Of a DNA stretch of 64,000 nucleotides, positions 49,801-61,144 are shown piece after piece. The translations under genes and the position numbers were made by a program. The DNA is from Paramecium sonneborni (taxonomy: Eukaryota > Ciliophora > Oligohymenophorea > Peniculida > Parameciidae). Where the stretch lies: assembly GCA_905182985.1 (NCBI GenBank), contig CAJJDN010000032.1, positions 281,562-345,561 on the forward strand, in the 5' to 3' direction. The notes below the pieces were generated by a model. The model was not told the DNA's origin. It searched no databases and saw nothing but the letters and a program-made list of their open reading frames with translations. Numbering within the stretch: position 1 is the stretch's first letter; every line of letters starts with the position of its first letter.

Positions 49801-52800
49801 AGATGAAAATATCAAAGTACATTTTGGTTTCATAAGTGGAACTGATCATGTTAAATTATAATAGGCAGGATAAGAAGCACATCATATAGAGTAAGTTTTA
49901 GAATGCGCATCTAATGATAAGGATGTTCCTTTACATGTTTAATTTGAGTAAAGTGAGAAATTGCATATTCATGGAGTAAGTGAGTATGGTTATGGATTTT
50001 GGGCTAGATACTAACATTTTGCATAAAAAGGTGTTTTATATCAATAACCATAATGGATGGGATTAGCAAGGTTGACAACGTAAAAGGATTATAAAGATTT
50101 TGAATAACCTGGAGACAGAGTACTTTTGATTTTACAAGGTAAAGGTGTACATCATTTTTCAACATATAATGTACAACCACCTTCAAATAATGTGAATGGA
50201 AATATTCCTTATCTATTAGAATCTGAAAGTGAATGGATTTATATTTATTTCAGTTATAAGAGAATTTCACAAACTCTGGGTCATGCTGTTGCATTCACTT
50301 CATATAATGATATAACTGCAGGAATTTAGATGGATGTAATTCATACATTATTGCAAAATTATTTACAATTAACAATTGGTCATGCAGGAAAATTCTATCC
50401 AAATTTCAATGGATAAATAACAACTGTAAGATTTAATCTTGGTCCTGGAGCATTTATTGAAAATAAATAAGGCATTTTGGCAAGAATAAAAAATAAAGAT
50501 ACAAAACCAGAGATTAATATTATTACTAAATAATTCGAAGTAATCGCTGGTAAATAAGATGCTTAAAATTTGAAAATCGTAAACCCATTAATAATTGAAT
50601 AAGAATCAAGAGAATATTCAGTATCTTTATGGTTTAGATGGTTTAAAACTAAAGTTCAACCTAATTAAGTAATTTATAGATTGACATCAAATAAAGGAGA
50701 TGAAGATGCAAAAAATATTGGTGATAAGGTTTTAATGTTAGCACATATTGGAACTGCTTTATTTAGTACCTACTCTTTATAAGATTCTACTTTGAATGTA
50801 CCATATGAATGTAATATTCCAAAATAATAACTTGAAATATGGACATTTGCATACTTTGGTTATTCTAAGAAGGAGAGAAAGGTTTAATATTTCTTAAGAG
50901 CAGATTCTCATGAAAATAAAGGATTAGAACCTATTTTACATGCAGTGGCATCTAAATATCTTCTTTTTGTTGGTAAAGATGGTCATTTAGAGAATTATAA
51001 TAGTAGATTAGCTTAACTTACTCTGAATTTTGGAGATGGAGCATTTAGAAATGATAATTTCTTATAATTGCCAGTATATATTTTAGGTCCTAAATTGTTT
51101 TCTTAAGAGAAAATACATAAATGGGAAAAAAGTGAAAAATTGATATTAGGTTAATCATAAACTATTAGATTAAATGATGAACCAGATAGACCAATAGAAT
51201 CTATGTAAGAATACAGTATTGGACTTTGGTGTAGATTCTTGCAAGCTTGGCCTGAAAGATAATATAGATTGCCTTTAGAAATGTAAATAATAAGGTTGAC
51301 TAATAATGAAAAGAATGAAGTAGGAAAAGTTGCTTTAGGTGATAGAATTTTGGCATCTTATTTAATTTAAAATGGATTCTAATTTGCAACATACGATTTG
51401 AATGATGATGCTCCAAATGAATTACATACTATTCCAAATTAAAAATTGGAAGGATAATGGCATTATGTTTATATGGGCTATATGAGATAGAAATAGATCG
51501 CTTCGTTTTTTGTATTTGATGGAACTGAAATGCTATCTGCAAAAAATACTGACTTATTACATAAACCTTTAGGAGATTTTGTAATCTTACATATTGGAGG
51601 TGAACCTGATGTACCTTCATTCTAAGGAATTATAAGTAAATTAGCACTCAGTTTTGGCCCTGGATCTTTCTTTAGTTTATCATAAGAAGTTATGAAAGCT
51701 CTGGATAATTCTTATGCATTAGAATAATCTTTAACAGTTGAATATATTCATAAATAGAAACATGGATAATAAGAATTAATTGGTAAATTAGAAACTGTTA
51801 CAGATGAAATAGGTGGTACTGAATTAAGAGGAGAAACTTGGTCAAGTGTTGGAGAATATTCAATAAGTGGATGGTTCAAAGCTGCTAATGTTAATGGAAT
51901 GAGTGCCAATGATTGCTAAGTCTTGTTTAGAGTCACAAATAATGATAAAGAACATTTAAATGATAAAAGATCTTAAGGTGATAGAACATTGTTTGCATCT
52001 ATTTGTGTTGATTCAATTAAATTATCTACATATACACTTGCTGGATTGAAGGATTGGAATGAAGCTAAATTTTTAGAAGAAAATGTACCATTAGGTCATA
52101 ATAAAAGAGCTTGGATATACATTTATATGGGATATAAAGAAGATTTATAAGAACTTCATGCTTTATTACATTTATTTGAAGAAGATAAACCATTAATTTT
52201 TAAAGGAGTATAACATTTTGTTCCTCATTATGCTGGTATTTATGTAGCGAAAGATCCATTTACAAAGAGATTTTAAGGAGAAATATAAAAATGGGTGGCT
52301 TGTTATGGTTTTGGAGCATTTGTAAGTGTCCAGAAAAGAGGATACGAAGATTTATTACCAAATTATAATGCAATAGCTATAAATCAGAAATTCATGTGGT
52401 TTAGAAAAGAAGATACAGTAGTGGAAACAGAATAAGGAATTACTCAAGAATTTATTTAAGAAGTAGAATCTGTTGATGAATATTCAATAGGAGTATGGAC
52501 TAGATGGCTTATTTCATTCCCAACAACTTTGACAGAAAGATAGGCATAACATAACATTTTTAGATTATCAGCAAATAAGTTAGATTAGGATAAGAGTGAA
52601 TTAGGAGATAGAGTATTATCAGCATTCTTAATTTTGGGTAATTATGAGTTTAGTACTTATGATGTAAGTAAGCCATCAAATGCTGTGGATGCAAAATTGC
52701 CATATGGAGAATTAGAAGGGGCTTGGACATACATTTATACAGCATATAAAGGTGGATAATTCTATGGTATGGTGTTGTTTAGAGATTAATAGAAAGCATA

Positions 52801-53729
52801 ACATGTTGAATTATAAGTATAACATAGAGCATTGACTGGTTATGCTAAATTTGTATTAGGAGCTAAAGAATTTGGTAGAAAAGGATTCCATGGATGGTTA
52901 TTTGATCCTAGAATCTTTTTAGGATCTGGAGCATTTATTAATGAAGGATAGAAAGTAGTAGATATGGTTTTAAAGTTACATCGTAAATTACCAGTACCTG
53001 CTCTTGATGCAGAAGATTTTAAATGGCCAGTTACTATAATTGATACAACTTTACCTGATGATATTAATGATAAGAAAGATAATTTTAAATTCTCTTTCAC
53101 AGATAAAGTAGGTTTAGTAGAATATTCATTTGGATTTTGGATGCAAAATGCAGTATTATAACCAGAAATGGCTGATGATCTTAGAGGATTAGTTAGATTA
53201 ACAACTAATAATGAAGGATCTGATGAAAGATTAATAGGAGATAGAACTTTAGCTGTTTTCACTAAAGTTTAAAAATTAGTTGCTTACACTTACACCCTTA
53301 AAGATCCCACTTTTGAACCTGTCTCACATGAATTTGATTTGTTACCATATCAATGGACATTTGTTTACTTTGGTTATACATAAGGAAAGGCTAGAGCTTA
53401 TATCTTAAGTACAAAAGGTCCTACTGAATAAGTATTTGCTGTTAAACATGCTATTCCTAATGCTTTTTACTTAAATGTAATCAAAGATCTATCTCATCCA
53501 TTGTTTTATGTATATTTATTTATTATATTATTAGGGTAAATTCTATGGATTAAAAGTTAATTTTGGATAAGGCAGTTACTTAGAAAATCCATAAGAACTT
53601 ATAGAGAAATGGCCTTATGATCCAAAGGTTCTTCCAGTACCTTAACCTAAAGAAGAGAAAGTGTTGGCTCTCAATTCTGCTAAAGTTGATAGAGCCCCTA
53701 ATACTTAACATGAATAATTCAGAGAATGA
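44192..53729 (+). CDS. Giant secreted multi-repeat protein with ten LamG-like modules
   Basis: Introns at 44275-44299, 44506-44534 and 53510-53534 leave exactly 3153 codons with no TGA. Signal peptide MNKFALVLLLVVFANTS. About 200 residues of helical lead end in a single CGWS, then three 51-residue repeats (44858-45316), an acidic stretch with a PKEE run, a basic Lys-rich block, a Gly-Asp linker, a Gln tract (46654-46890), and from about 47230 ten modules of roughly 212 residues to near the C-terminus. Each module has an EYS-G-W-RW strand, a GDR-L turn, a W-YVYFGY strand and a GPGAF loop, the kind of order seen in laminin-G/concanavalin-like jelly rolls. No transmembrane segment seen at the C-terminus. 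Probably a surface-coat or secreted carbohydrate-binding protein; function is inference. Confidence 0.85.
44858..45316 (+). repeat. Three 153-bp (51-residue) tandem repeats inside the giant gene
   Basis: The motif STRLPPG starts at 44858, 45011 and 45164, a constant spacing of 153 bases. Each unit continues with SDQ-ESSDPKYDTQS, HQQTANH, KPYQSNPNY. A degenerate fourth unit (NMHTGNYDEPFHGNPNY) follows. The constant spacing suggests recent tandem duplication. Confidence 0.85.
45604..45735 (+). repeat. Pro-Lys-Glu-Glu short repeats
   Basis: A run of 12-base units encoding PKEE, in frame in the giant protein. It forms a strongly acidic, extended segment followed by a basic Lys-rich block. Confidence 0.85.
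46654..46890 (+). repeat. Poly-Gln tract written mainly as TAA codons
   Basis: A trinucleotide tract of TAA, TAG and CAA in frame, coding for Gln with few interruptions. In the standard code it would be a wall of stops. The opposite strand gives a spurious Ile and Val-rich ORF. Confidence 0.85.
47230..53600 (+). repeat. Ten tandem ~212-residue LamG-like modules
   Basis: The anchor strand (EYS or EYG, two residues, G or L/V, W) occurs at about 47393, 48034, 48706, 49342, 49981, 50612, 51209, 51852, 52477 and 53119, a spacing of 597-672 bases. The modules are diverged from one another (roughly a third of positions look shared), so the array is old, unlike the 51-residue repeats. Confidence 0.8.
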
Positions 53730-53759
53730 AAAATAATAACAAAATATATTTAATTACAT

Positions 53760-54745
53760 TCATTGTCTCTGATAAAATAATACATAAGAATTCTACGATT
53801 TTTATAGTTCCTCATCCACAACTTTATTCGAGTATTCCGAAACTCTTTAATCATTGAAATTGTACCAACAATTTTTTCCTTTTATTAAACTTTTCATAAT
53901 CAATAAATTATACCACGTATAATGTCCACTATAAATTGTATATCCTTAATGATTTATTACAGCATACAATTTGTACTATGGACTTTAATCACAAAATCCT
54001 TTAAGAACCAAACTTTGTTCTATCTCAATAGCATAATTAGATCTCGCTTACCTTTAATCATATCTTTTTAACTAAATTACTAAAACCATTGGTGATGCAC
54101 TCAAATTAGTTCGTCTTGTCAAAGGACTTGTCTTTTAACACTTTCTACACTTCTCCTAAGAAGCTAATTACTCTGGCTTAAAGTAATCATATATCAATTA
54201 ACTCAGTTTACATGCTTACTATATATAGATTGATAAATTGATAAATTGTTCTGTTTATTTACTAGAGTTATTGCAGCTTTAGCAATTTATTTAATAAGTC
54301 AATTATCCAAAAAAAGGTTATGTAAGAAATGCTGTATTAACAATATCCAAAAATACATGGAAGAATTCAATACAATCCTATTGATTAAAATTATCAAACT
54401 CTCTGTGTTAGTTCATTAATTTTTTAAATTGAATTATGTCATTATGCTCAGGTTCTATTTCTGCTTGAATGCTAAACCAAATTTTATAAAATTGTTTAAA
54501 CAACTCACTGCTGTTTTTATTGTCTCTATACGACTTCATAGCTGTGCTAATGGCAGGAGTATTGAATAAACATTGTAACATTGAGTTTCTAGGATGCTTA
54601 TTGTTCTTGCATACATGTAACAAGTATTGCCAATATTTTCTATTCCAATCCTTATTGGATCTACATCTTACGGCTTTTAATTCATCTGCTCTTTATTTCT
54701 TGTAACAACGCCACTTCCATAAGCTTAATTACTTGTTCTATACAT
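53760..54745 (-). CDS. Ubiquitin-specific protease (USP), compact
   Basis: Removes ubiquitin from proteins. All catalytic boxes are present: Cys box IGIENIGNTCYMNSMLQCLF (a 26-nt intron lies after CYM), QQDCIEFFHVFLD, zinc-binding QSCNN and CRKCQ pairs, LVIQLKRYDQ, and the His box GYTIYSGHYT followed after a 24-nt intron by CLIKGKNCWYNFND and SYVLFYQRQ. At about 310 residues it is near the minimum for a USP core. Convergent with the giant gene (30 nt between stops). A Met 39 nt upstream is an alternative start. Confidence 0.9.
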
Positions 54746-55035
54746 GTTTAAATTTAAATAAATTAATTAAAAACTCATCTTTCTTTACAATAGGGAGTTT
54801 TTATTCAAACTATTTTGCCTCCCATTCTTAATTATAACACAGAGTTTGATCTTTAAAAAGCTAATTATTAACAAATTTAATTATATTCTAATTAATTTCT
54901 GCTAAATAGAGAAATCGAAATTTAGAACTTATAAAGAATAATCTAAATTTACTATAATTAGAAATTAAATAATTAGTATAATTATTTGAGAGTATCGAAA
55001 TTTGTAATTATTGATAAATAATAAAATGAATCAAA
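54746..55035. other. Region between USP and kinase genes
   Basis: The minus-strand frame of the kinase tail stays open here without a TGA, but composition becomes AT-rich and repetitive. It is probably 3' region of the kinase and 5' region of the USP gene. Confidence 0.35.
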
Positions 55036-56334
55036 GTTAACGCATTCTGATATTAGTTCTTCTTTTTTCTATAGGTGAATTGCTAGAATTAAGCGGGCTA
55101 AAATTCTTATAAAATAGAAAAATACGGTAATTTATTTAATGATCCTCTTTTTGCCATTTGAGCTAATTGCATAGAATTAGAATGCTGTAACATTCTAGTT
55201 TGTGATTATCTTTATTATGTAATTCGAAATGGAGATTATTTCTTAAATGGACTAGCAACATTAGTTTCAAAGAAAAGTTGACTAGTGGACCTAGCTTATT
55301 TAATTCTAGATGTAGATTTTCTTTAAGTGGTATCTTGATTCTGTTATCGTAAAGTAATTTCTGTTTAGGAGACTTTTTCATTTAAGGGAATAATTAGTCT
55401 AATAGCTTTAACAAAAGAAGTGCAATATTTAATGAATGATAGAGCATTTATCAAACAGATTAATTTTTATTTATTTTTGAAAATAGCCATTCTATCATGG
55501 ATGGTGATTGGTTATCCCAGATCTCCTTCTCCAGTAATCCAAGGATGCATAAGGGCTTATTCAGCAGACATTCTAGCTTCAGGATTAATTGCAGCACATT
55601 TCTTAAAAAAACTTTATGCAGACTTATCCATGATAGTGAAATTGATATTATAAGTCTAAATGCTTTCAATAAGATTCTCATAATTAAAGGGATGTTTCCT
55701 TTCATATAGAAGAAATTGGATTATTCCTATACTCCACATGTCCACACTCTTAAGATATGGCATTTTTAATATCATTTCTGGAGCCATAAAAAGAAGAGTT
55801 CCACATTTATCATATGAGATCTTAGATTCAGATTATTAAGATAATCCAAAATCTATTAATCTCACTCTACCATCTAATCCAACCAAAATATTATCTAATA
55901 TTATAACCCTATTTACCAGGTTTGATATCTCTATGTGTGATGTCTTTATTGTGTAAATAAGTTAAAACAATAAGTAATTATTTGATTATGCTTTTGATAG
56001 TGTGTTCGCTTAAATTTTATTTGCATAATTCAGTCAAATTAGAGCCCTCTACATAATCCATTATGATGTATAATTTATCGAATGTTTCATAACTCTAAGA
56101 TATTTATTAAAAAATATACTGCAATATATTTCACCAAATTAGGATGTTACAGTTACTCTAGTATTTCTACTTCACGATTAAATAATTCACAATAACTGGG
56201 AACTGATTTATCCAACACCTAACTTACTTCTCCACACTTACCTTAATTGCCACTTACCTACTCTTGTATGTACCCAAATAGACTTAACTAAATGCTCCAT
56301 TCCCAATCTTTTACAATATATTTAGATCATTCAT
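55036..56334 (-). CDS. Ser/Thr protein kinase with Gln/Ser-rich tail
   Basis: Starts at the kinase itself: MNDLNILQKIGNGAFSQVYL, RQVAIKVLDKSVP, REVEILEQLQHPNLVKYI. Introns of 23, 25 and 22 nt follow. HRDIKPDNIL, IDFGLS, CGTLLFMAPEM, VDMWSIGIIQFLLY and the HPWI end of the fold are all visible. The tail is rich in Gln, Ser, Thr and Arg (KKQSPFRITQQRQSQTRM, AQMAKRGSLNK), likely phosphorylated. It resembles ULK/CAMK kinases. The exact stop is uncertain: a TGA at about 55036 is in an alternative frame, while the main frame continues. Confidence 0.8.
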
Positions 56335-56698
56335 TATTTATATTTTTGGAAAATCTCTTATTTATTAATATAAATCATAAACATTTTAATAACTATTAAA
56401 TTATCAAATCATCCCTTTCCTCCCCACTTATACAACTAATCAATTAATAACTCTAGATCCTTTTTTCTAACAAATCTTCTTAATTAATTAAATTATTAAT
56501 ATTAAATTAAATTTAATAATGAATCAATCTGCTCAAAAAAATATAAATATTAGATTGTGCTTAAATATATTTACTTAACTCTGGTAAAAAGAGTAAGGCA
56601 TTATCTGAAAATTAATTCTTTAATTTGGAAACACTATTATTTTTTTAATAACAATTCAATAACAATTCTATTTATTAAATACATAGTATATTTTCTAA
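56335..56698. other. Intergenic
   Basis: No coding signal seen. AT-rich, with the shared upstream region of the kinase and the tail of the next minus-strand gene. Confidence 0.4.
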
Positions 56699-57233
56699 TC
56701 ATTTCTCTATTTACTGAAATCTAATTCTTTGTTTTCATAATTTAATTTACCTGAAATACCAATTTGTTCTATTCTAATAATCTTCAAACTTTGACCCCAA
56801 ATTTATTTTGTTCCCAATCAAAATATTGAATAATTTTTTAAATTAATTTATGATCTATTAAAAGATTAATTTTTTGAAATTTTTAATGCTTTTCATCTAA
56901 GATTTATAATAGATTTCATAAACACAAAATAAGTCTTGCTTAAGACTTTATAAAACCATTCATAAATTGTCGTTTTTATTCAATAGCATCATTAATTCTA
57001 ATTTTATTGGAAATAATTTTGCTTACCTGTAATAAGAGAATAATTTTTTATGTTTCCAACACTTATCTATCAAACTCTACAATTTATTTTCTAATTTAAA
57101 ATACTTGATTATTTCTTGATTTGTAGTGTTAAAATAATAATTAGTTTTACTAGAATAACAATTATAAAATAAATAAGTAATAGAATTGTAAATAGTTATA
57201 AACTTTTTAATTCATAGCCATCTTATTATCCAT
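56699..57233 (-). CDS. Hypothetical helical protein
   Basis: Starts MDNKMAMNQKVYNYLQFYYL and continues as KSRNNQVFQIRKQIVEFDRQ and IRINDAIEQKRQFMNGFIKS. A 27-nt GT...TAG interval containing an in-frame TGA must be removed, then EKHQKFQKINLLIDHKLIQ and FDWEQNKFG. Two more short introns give an end at RFQQIEK. Some exon joins are uncertain. No family recognised. Confidence 0.45.
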
Positions 57234-57589
57234 AATCTACATATTCATTCATTTAAAGTATTAAAAAGAATATATGAGTTGAATTTACATCTTCATTAAA
57301 TATTGCTTAAATAATTAAGAAATTATGTGATTTTTTTATATTTAATTATAATATGAATTCTATTGAATCATATTAATGATTAAATAACTAAGAAATTGAA
57401 TTAAGTTAAAGATGTAATTGTTAAGAAATTTTATGAAATCTGTAAATAATAGTAATTTAATAATTGATTTTAATGAGTATCTAGATGAAAGAGTATGTGA
57501 TATAGATTAATTTAAGTAGTGCAATTTATAAGAAAGGTTTACAAGGATGAATAACTAAAAATATCATATTATTATTTAATTAATAATTT
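57234..57589. other. Intergenic, divergent promoter region
   Basis: Lies between divergent genes. No coding frame with protein-like character. Confidence 0.4.
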
Positions 57590-58467
57590 ATGCCAATCGT
57601 ATAAGGAAAAGCAAAATTGTGGCATCCAACATAAGAAGAATAAGTAAAATTTAAAAATAATAAATAGGATGCTTATGATGATAGAATGATTGCCAATATT
57701 GAATTAAAATCATTAGACTTTGATGATGAAAACTTTTCACCAGTGTTTAATAGAAGCAAGAAAGAATTCTTTTTATAAGCAAGCGAGAGATATAAGAAGG
57801 ATTTATCAAAAGTAATAAAAATATTAGATAAATTTAGTTAGCGAGACCATTTTAATCGTATTCGTGTGAAGAATTTATAAGCAAATACATATAGATAAAG
57901 CCAAATCATACATATTGGAGAGAATGGACAGTTACAAAATGGTTGTCTGGTTTTGGATTAGGATACTTAGTATTGAGAGAAGTACAAAATAATGTAAATA
58001 TTAATATAGTTACCATTACGTAATTTTTATGCTAGAGTATTTGTAATGTGGATATTCTTAGCAAAATTGAGTGATCATTTTAGTTCTATTTTACCTTATC
58101 ATGGTAAACTAGTAATATCTACTCAATCGGATAGATTTTCAAAGTAAATATAAGAATAAATATGATTATAGTAAAGATATAAATCAATATCATAATGTAT
58201 GCAGTGCATTACATTTCTTAGAAATGCCAACATTTTAAAATAGAATATCAGAATCTCTTGCTTGGAGAGCTAAATAACCAGCTCATTTGTTATATAATGA
58301 TACTAATTGGTGTTTACATATTCTTAAGAAATGGCATGGTCGTCCAACTCATATTGCACATTGGGTATTTTTTGTAATCTAAATTTAAGGATGGTACATT
58401 CAATCAACCATTAGAAAGATTAGCAGATCCATATCATAAAGATGCTCATTTTATTCATTGGATTTGA
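57590..58467 (+). CDS. Aromatic-rich membrane protein, perhaps mitochondrial
   Basis: 255 residues after four introns (57866-57894, 57982-58009, 58144-58171, 58365-58389), which leave exactly 256 codons. The N-terminal third is polar and charged (MPIVQGKAKLWHPTQEEQ). Two hydrophobic segments follow: TYWREWTVTKWLSGFGLGYL and ARVFVMWIFLAKLSDHFSSI. The C-terminus is rich in His and Trp (NTNWCLHILKKWHGRPTHIA, DAHFIHWI). This style recalls lineage-specific subunits of ciliate respiratory complexes, but that is an impression, not an identification. Confidence 0.75.
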
Positions 58468-58639
58468 GTTATTTCATATACATATATATATATATATATA
58501 GATTTATTAAATATTTCAAAATTATATAAATTTTACAATGGATCATTTTTGCAGAAAATCATCATACATAATAATAAAACATATTTAAAATACGCATCAT
58601 AATTCTATAGAACGTCCTCTTTATGAATTTTGTTATTAA

Positions 58640-58967
58640 TCATATCCCTATGCAGCAGCTAAGCGAGGGTATTGTTAACTTTATTTAATTCTTTAATCTC
58701 TACTCTTCTTCCAAAATAGTAAACCTATTCCAATCAAAAGATAAAGCTTAAATTAATATTAAATTTATTACACAACAAGCAACAATACATGCTGTTGCAC
58801 TTGCTTTTTTGTCAGTCTTGCTATCTTTTACAGCAAATGTATAAGGATAATAGGAGTCACGAGCATCAACAACTAAAAACAATATAAACTATAATTTTTA
58901 GTAAAATTATTACAAATGCTGCACTTGCTAGAAAACTGTTTACAACCCAAAATTCCAAACAACCCAT
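58640..58967 (-). CDS. Small membrane protein, 100 residues
   Basis: A 25-nt intron (58889-58913) joins MGCLEFWVVNSFLASAAF with FILFLVVDARDSYYPYTFAV. A second hydrophobic segment reads ATACIVACCVINLILIQAL, and the end is polar (EEEQRLKNQIK). At least two membrane segments with Cys clusters. No family recognised. The opposite strand carries a long accidental ORF across this gene. Confidence 0.7.
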
Positions 58968-59023
58968 TAATTATTTTTATTATTATTTATATTAATTATT
59001 AATTATTCGCATAATCTTAATAA

Positions 59024-59486
59024 ATGAGTGCAAGTGTTGCTGATAATGCTTCAGAAAGAGATATGATTGAATTTTCAGAAGATGAGCATTTGAGCTTCTT
59101 TTATAATATCGAATAAGTAATTCATTCAACTACTTAGATATATACTGAATTACCAGGAGTTATATCTAATTATGGAACTTTTGCGTAATCTTTATAGATT
59201 TGCAGACAATTGAGTAATTAGATAATTAGGAATTCAATCGCAGAAGCATAGGAGAGAGTATAAAACTCATTTAGCAATAAATTAGTTCATATTAAGAAAT
59301 ATTCCTTTAAATGCCATTAATGAATTTTGTGCTTAAACTAATTTAATTTTGAATAGCAAACTGAATGATGGAGGAGTTGAAGTTGAAACTTGTGTATTAG
59401 AAGAAGATTAGGAACCAGTAATAAACAAAGTTTAATTTAGGAACCAATCTTTAGTGATAGATGGAGAAGAAATAGAATTTTAATGA
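59024..59486 (+). CDS. Hypothetical protein, 144 residues
   Basis: A 28-nt intron (59258-59285) gives 145 codons exactly. Starts MSASVADNASERDMIEFSED, then a helical middle (STTQIYTELPGVISNYGTFA) and an acidic end (LEEDQEPVINKV, VIDGEEIEF). No family recognised. Its stop TGA overlaps a possible ATG of the next gene by one base. Confidence 0.65.
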
Positions 59487-59526
59487 TGGCAGGTAAATTT
59501 ATAATTTATAACTCTTTTTTATAGAA

Positions 59527-61098
59527 ATGGAGACTAAAGTTGATATAGATGACAAATTGAATAATGATAATAATAAAATAGTTTCAAAATCAAGATTATA
59601 TGATATTAGAAAAAATACAGTTAGACTTCCTACAACACCTCCTCCACCAAATTAGTTTGAGGCAAAATTAATTTAAATTTATTAAGAAGAATTTGAGGAT
59701 GAGTTTGAAGATAAATTAAGAAATGCTAAATTATATGAAATGAAAAAGAAGAATGAAATTGAATAAAAAAAAAAAGAAGATAAATTATAAAGTCAAGTAT
59801 AATAAAATTAAATTATAAAATAGATAGAAAAAAAGGATGGTGGAACTTAAAAATATACTTATGATTTTGATGGTAAGATTATTTTAGGTAGAGCAATTAA
59901 AATGGACAAACTCTAACCTACTAATTAAAAATTGAAAGTTGAGTTTAAAGAATAAATTAAATAAGATTAATAACCTAATATTAAAAAAGGTGGAAAACGA
60001 GATTCTACTAAAGTGATGAAACCTCAATGCCCAGAACAAGAAATACCTAATAGAGTATTTTATTAACATATAAGGTTATATAAGAAAGGAAGGATGCTGC
60101 TAAAGAAGTTATGGGAGACAAAGCTTTAAGAATGGATAAAACTTCTTAATTTCCTTATGAAGTCTTTACAATGAATAATGGTGTTAAATTATATTTTGAA
60201 CATAAAATGAAGGAAGGGGTAAGACATTAAATTAGTGATTCAGCTGAAAATTTATAAATTAAATTATCTGCTTCGAATTTATTAACAAGTGATGATGCAT
60301 CATAATTTGCATCTTAAATTAGATTAACAAAAGCTGAATACTAATTAATTACAGATGCATAAACTCTATAATAAACAAGATAGTAATTCATGCCATCTGA
60401 AAATATTAATATTCCTGATCATGACTAATAAGTCACTCAATAATCCATTTTATTAAAAAATAAAAAAACAACTTCAAACAATAATGATAATAATCTTGCA
60501 GAATCTAAATAAGTCTAATTTAATGCTGGAATATCTTAATTAAATCCTTTCAAAAGAGTTAGTCCTATTCCACAGTAAGCCTAGACTGAAAGAATCTAAC
60601 TCAAAAATGTTAAAATGATAGAAAATCTTTTAGTTACAGGAGTACCTGATACTCCTAAATCATCTAAACCTGAATAACCTCCATTATCTTTACCAGATAA
60701 TATATCTACGTACTATTTTTTAATTAATTAAGTAATCCTATTGATCTATTCAATTAATAATTATTAACTTAAAAAGAATGGGGAAAGCAATCTGGAGGTA
60801 AAACATCATATTTCCCTCCTGTTAAATAATAGAAAAGAGTATTAGAGACTAAAGCATACAAAGGTTCCTTAGAACAGATGTAATTAAATCTAAATGAAAT
60901 AGGTACAAAATGCCAAGAGAAAGATTAGTTGCTTAAACTGGTAGGACTGCTATGAACTTTTATAATTAAAATTCTGATGGTATATATTCTTATTTATGTA
61001 TTTCAGGAACAAAGAAAGTTGCAAAATCAGTAAGTGATGGATTTATGTAAACATTTTATACAACTCATACCAAATTCAGCGAAAAACTTAGATAATGA
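59527..61098 (+). CDS. Large mostly disordered protein
   Basis: Starts METKVDIDDKLNNDNNK (an upstream ATG at 59486 joins it through a 32-nt intron). Contains RLPTTPPPPNQFEAKL, a Lys and Glu-rich coiled part (EFEDEFEDKLRNAKLYEMKK), NNGVKLYFEHKMKEGVRHQ, and a Ser, Gln and Asn-rich middle. Introns of 20, 23, 23 and 27 nt bring the frame to the end HTKFSEKLRQ. No family recognised; possibly an axonemal or basal-body protein by composition only. Confidence 0.6.
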
Positions 61099-61144
61099 TT
61101 TTTTATTATTAAGCTTAATATCGAAATTTCTATATCTAATACAA

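Noticed and set aside
52840..53262. Minus-strand ORF of 140 codons
   Set aside because: Antisense shadow of the tenth LamG-like modules of the giant gene.
54408..54705. Plus and alternative minus ORFs around the USP Cys box
   Set aside because: The catalytic boxes fix the true frame on the minus strand.
55163..55705. Several overlapping ORFs on both strands
   Set aside because: They are shadows of the minus-strand kinase C-terminal region, whose frame carries the recognisable fold.
58538..59310. Long plus-strand open frame running into the 59024 gene
   Set aside because: It is antisense to the small membrane-protein gene, which has a clean intron and hydrophobic segments; the join to the next gene's ATG is coincidental.
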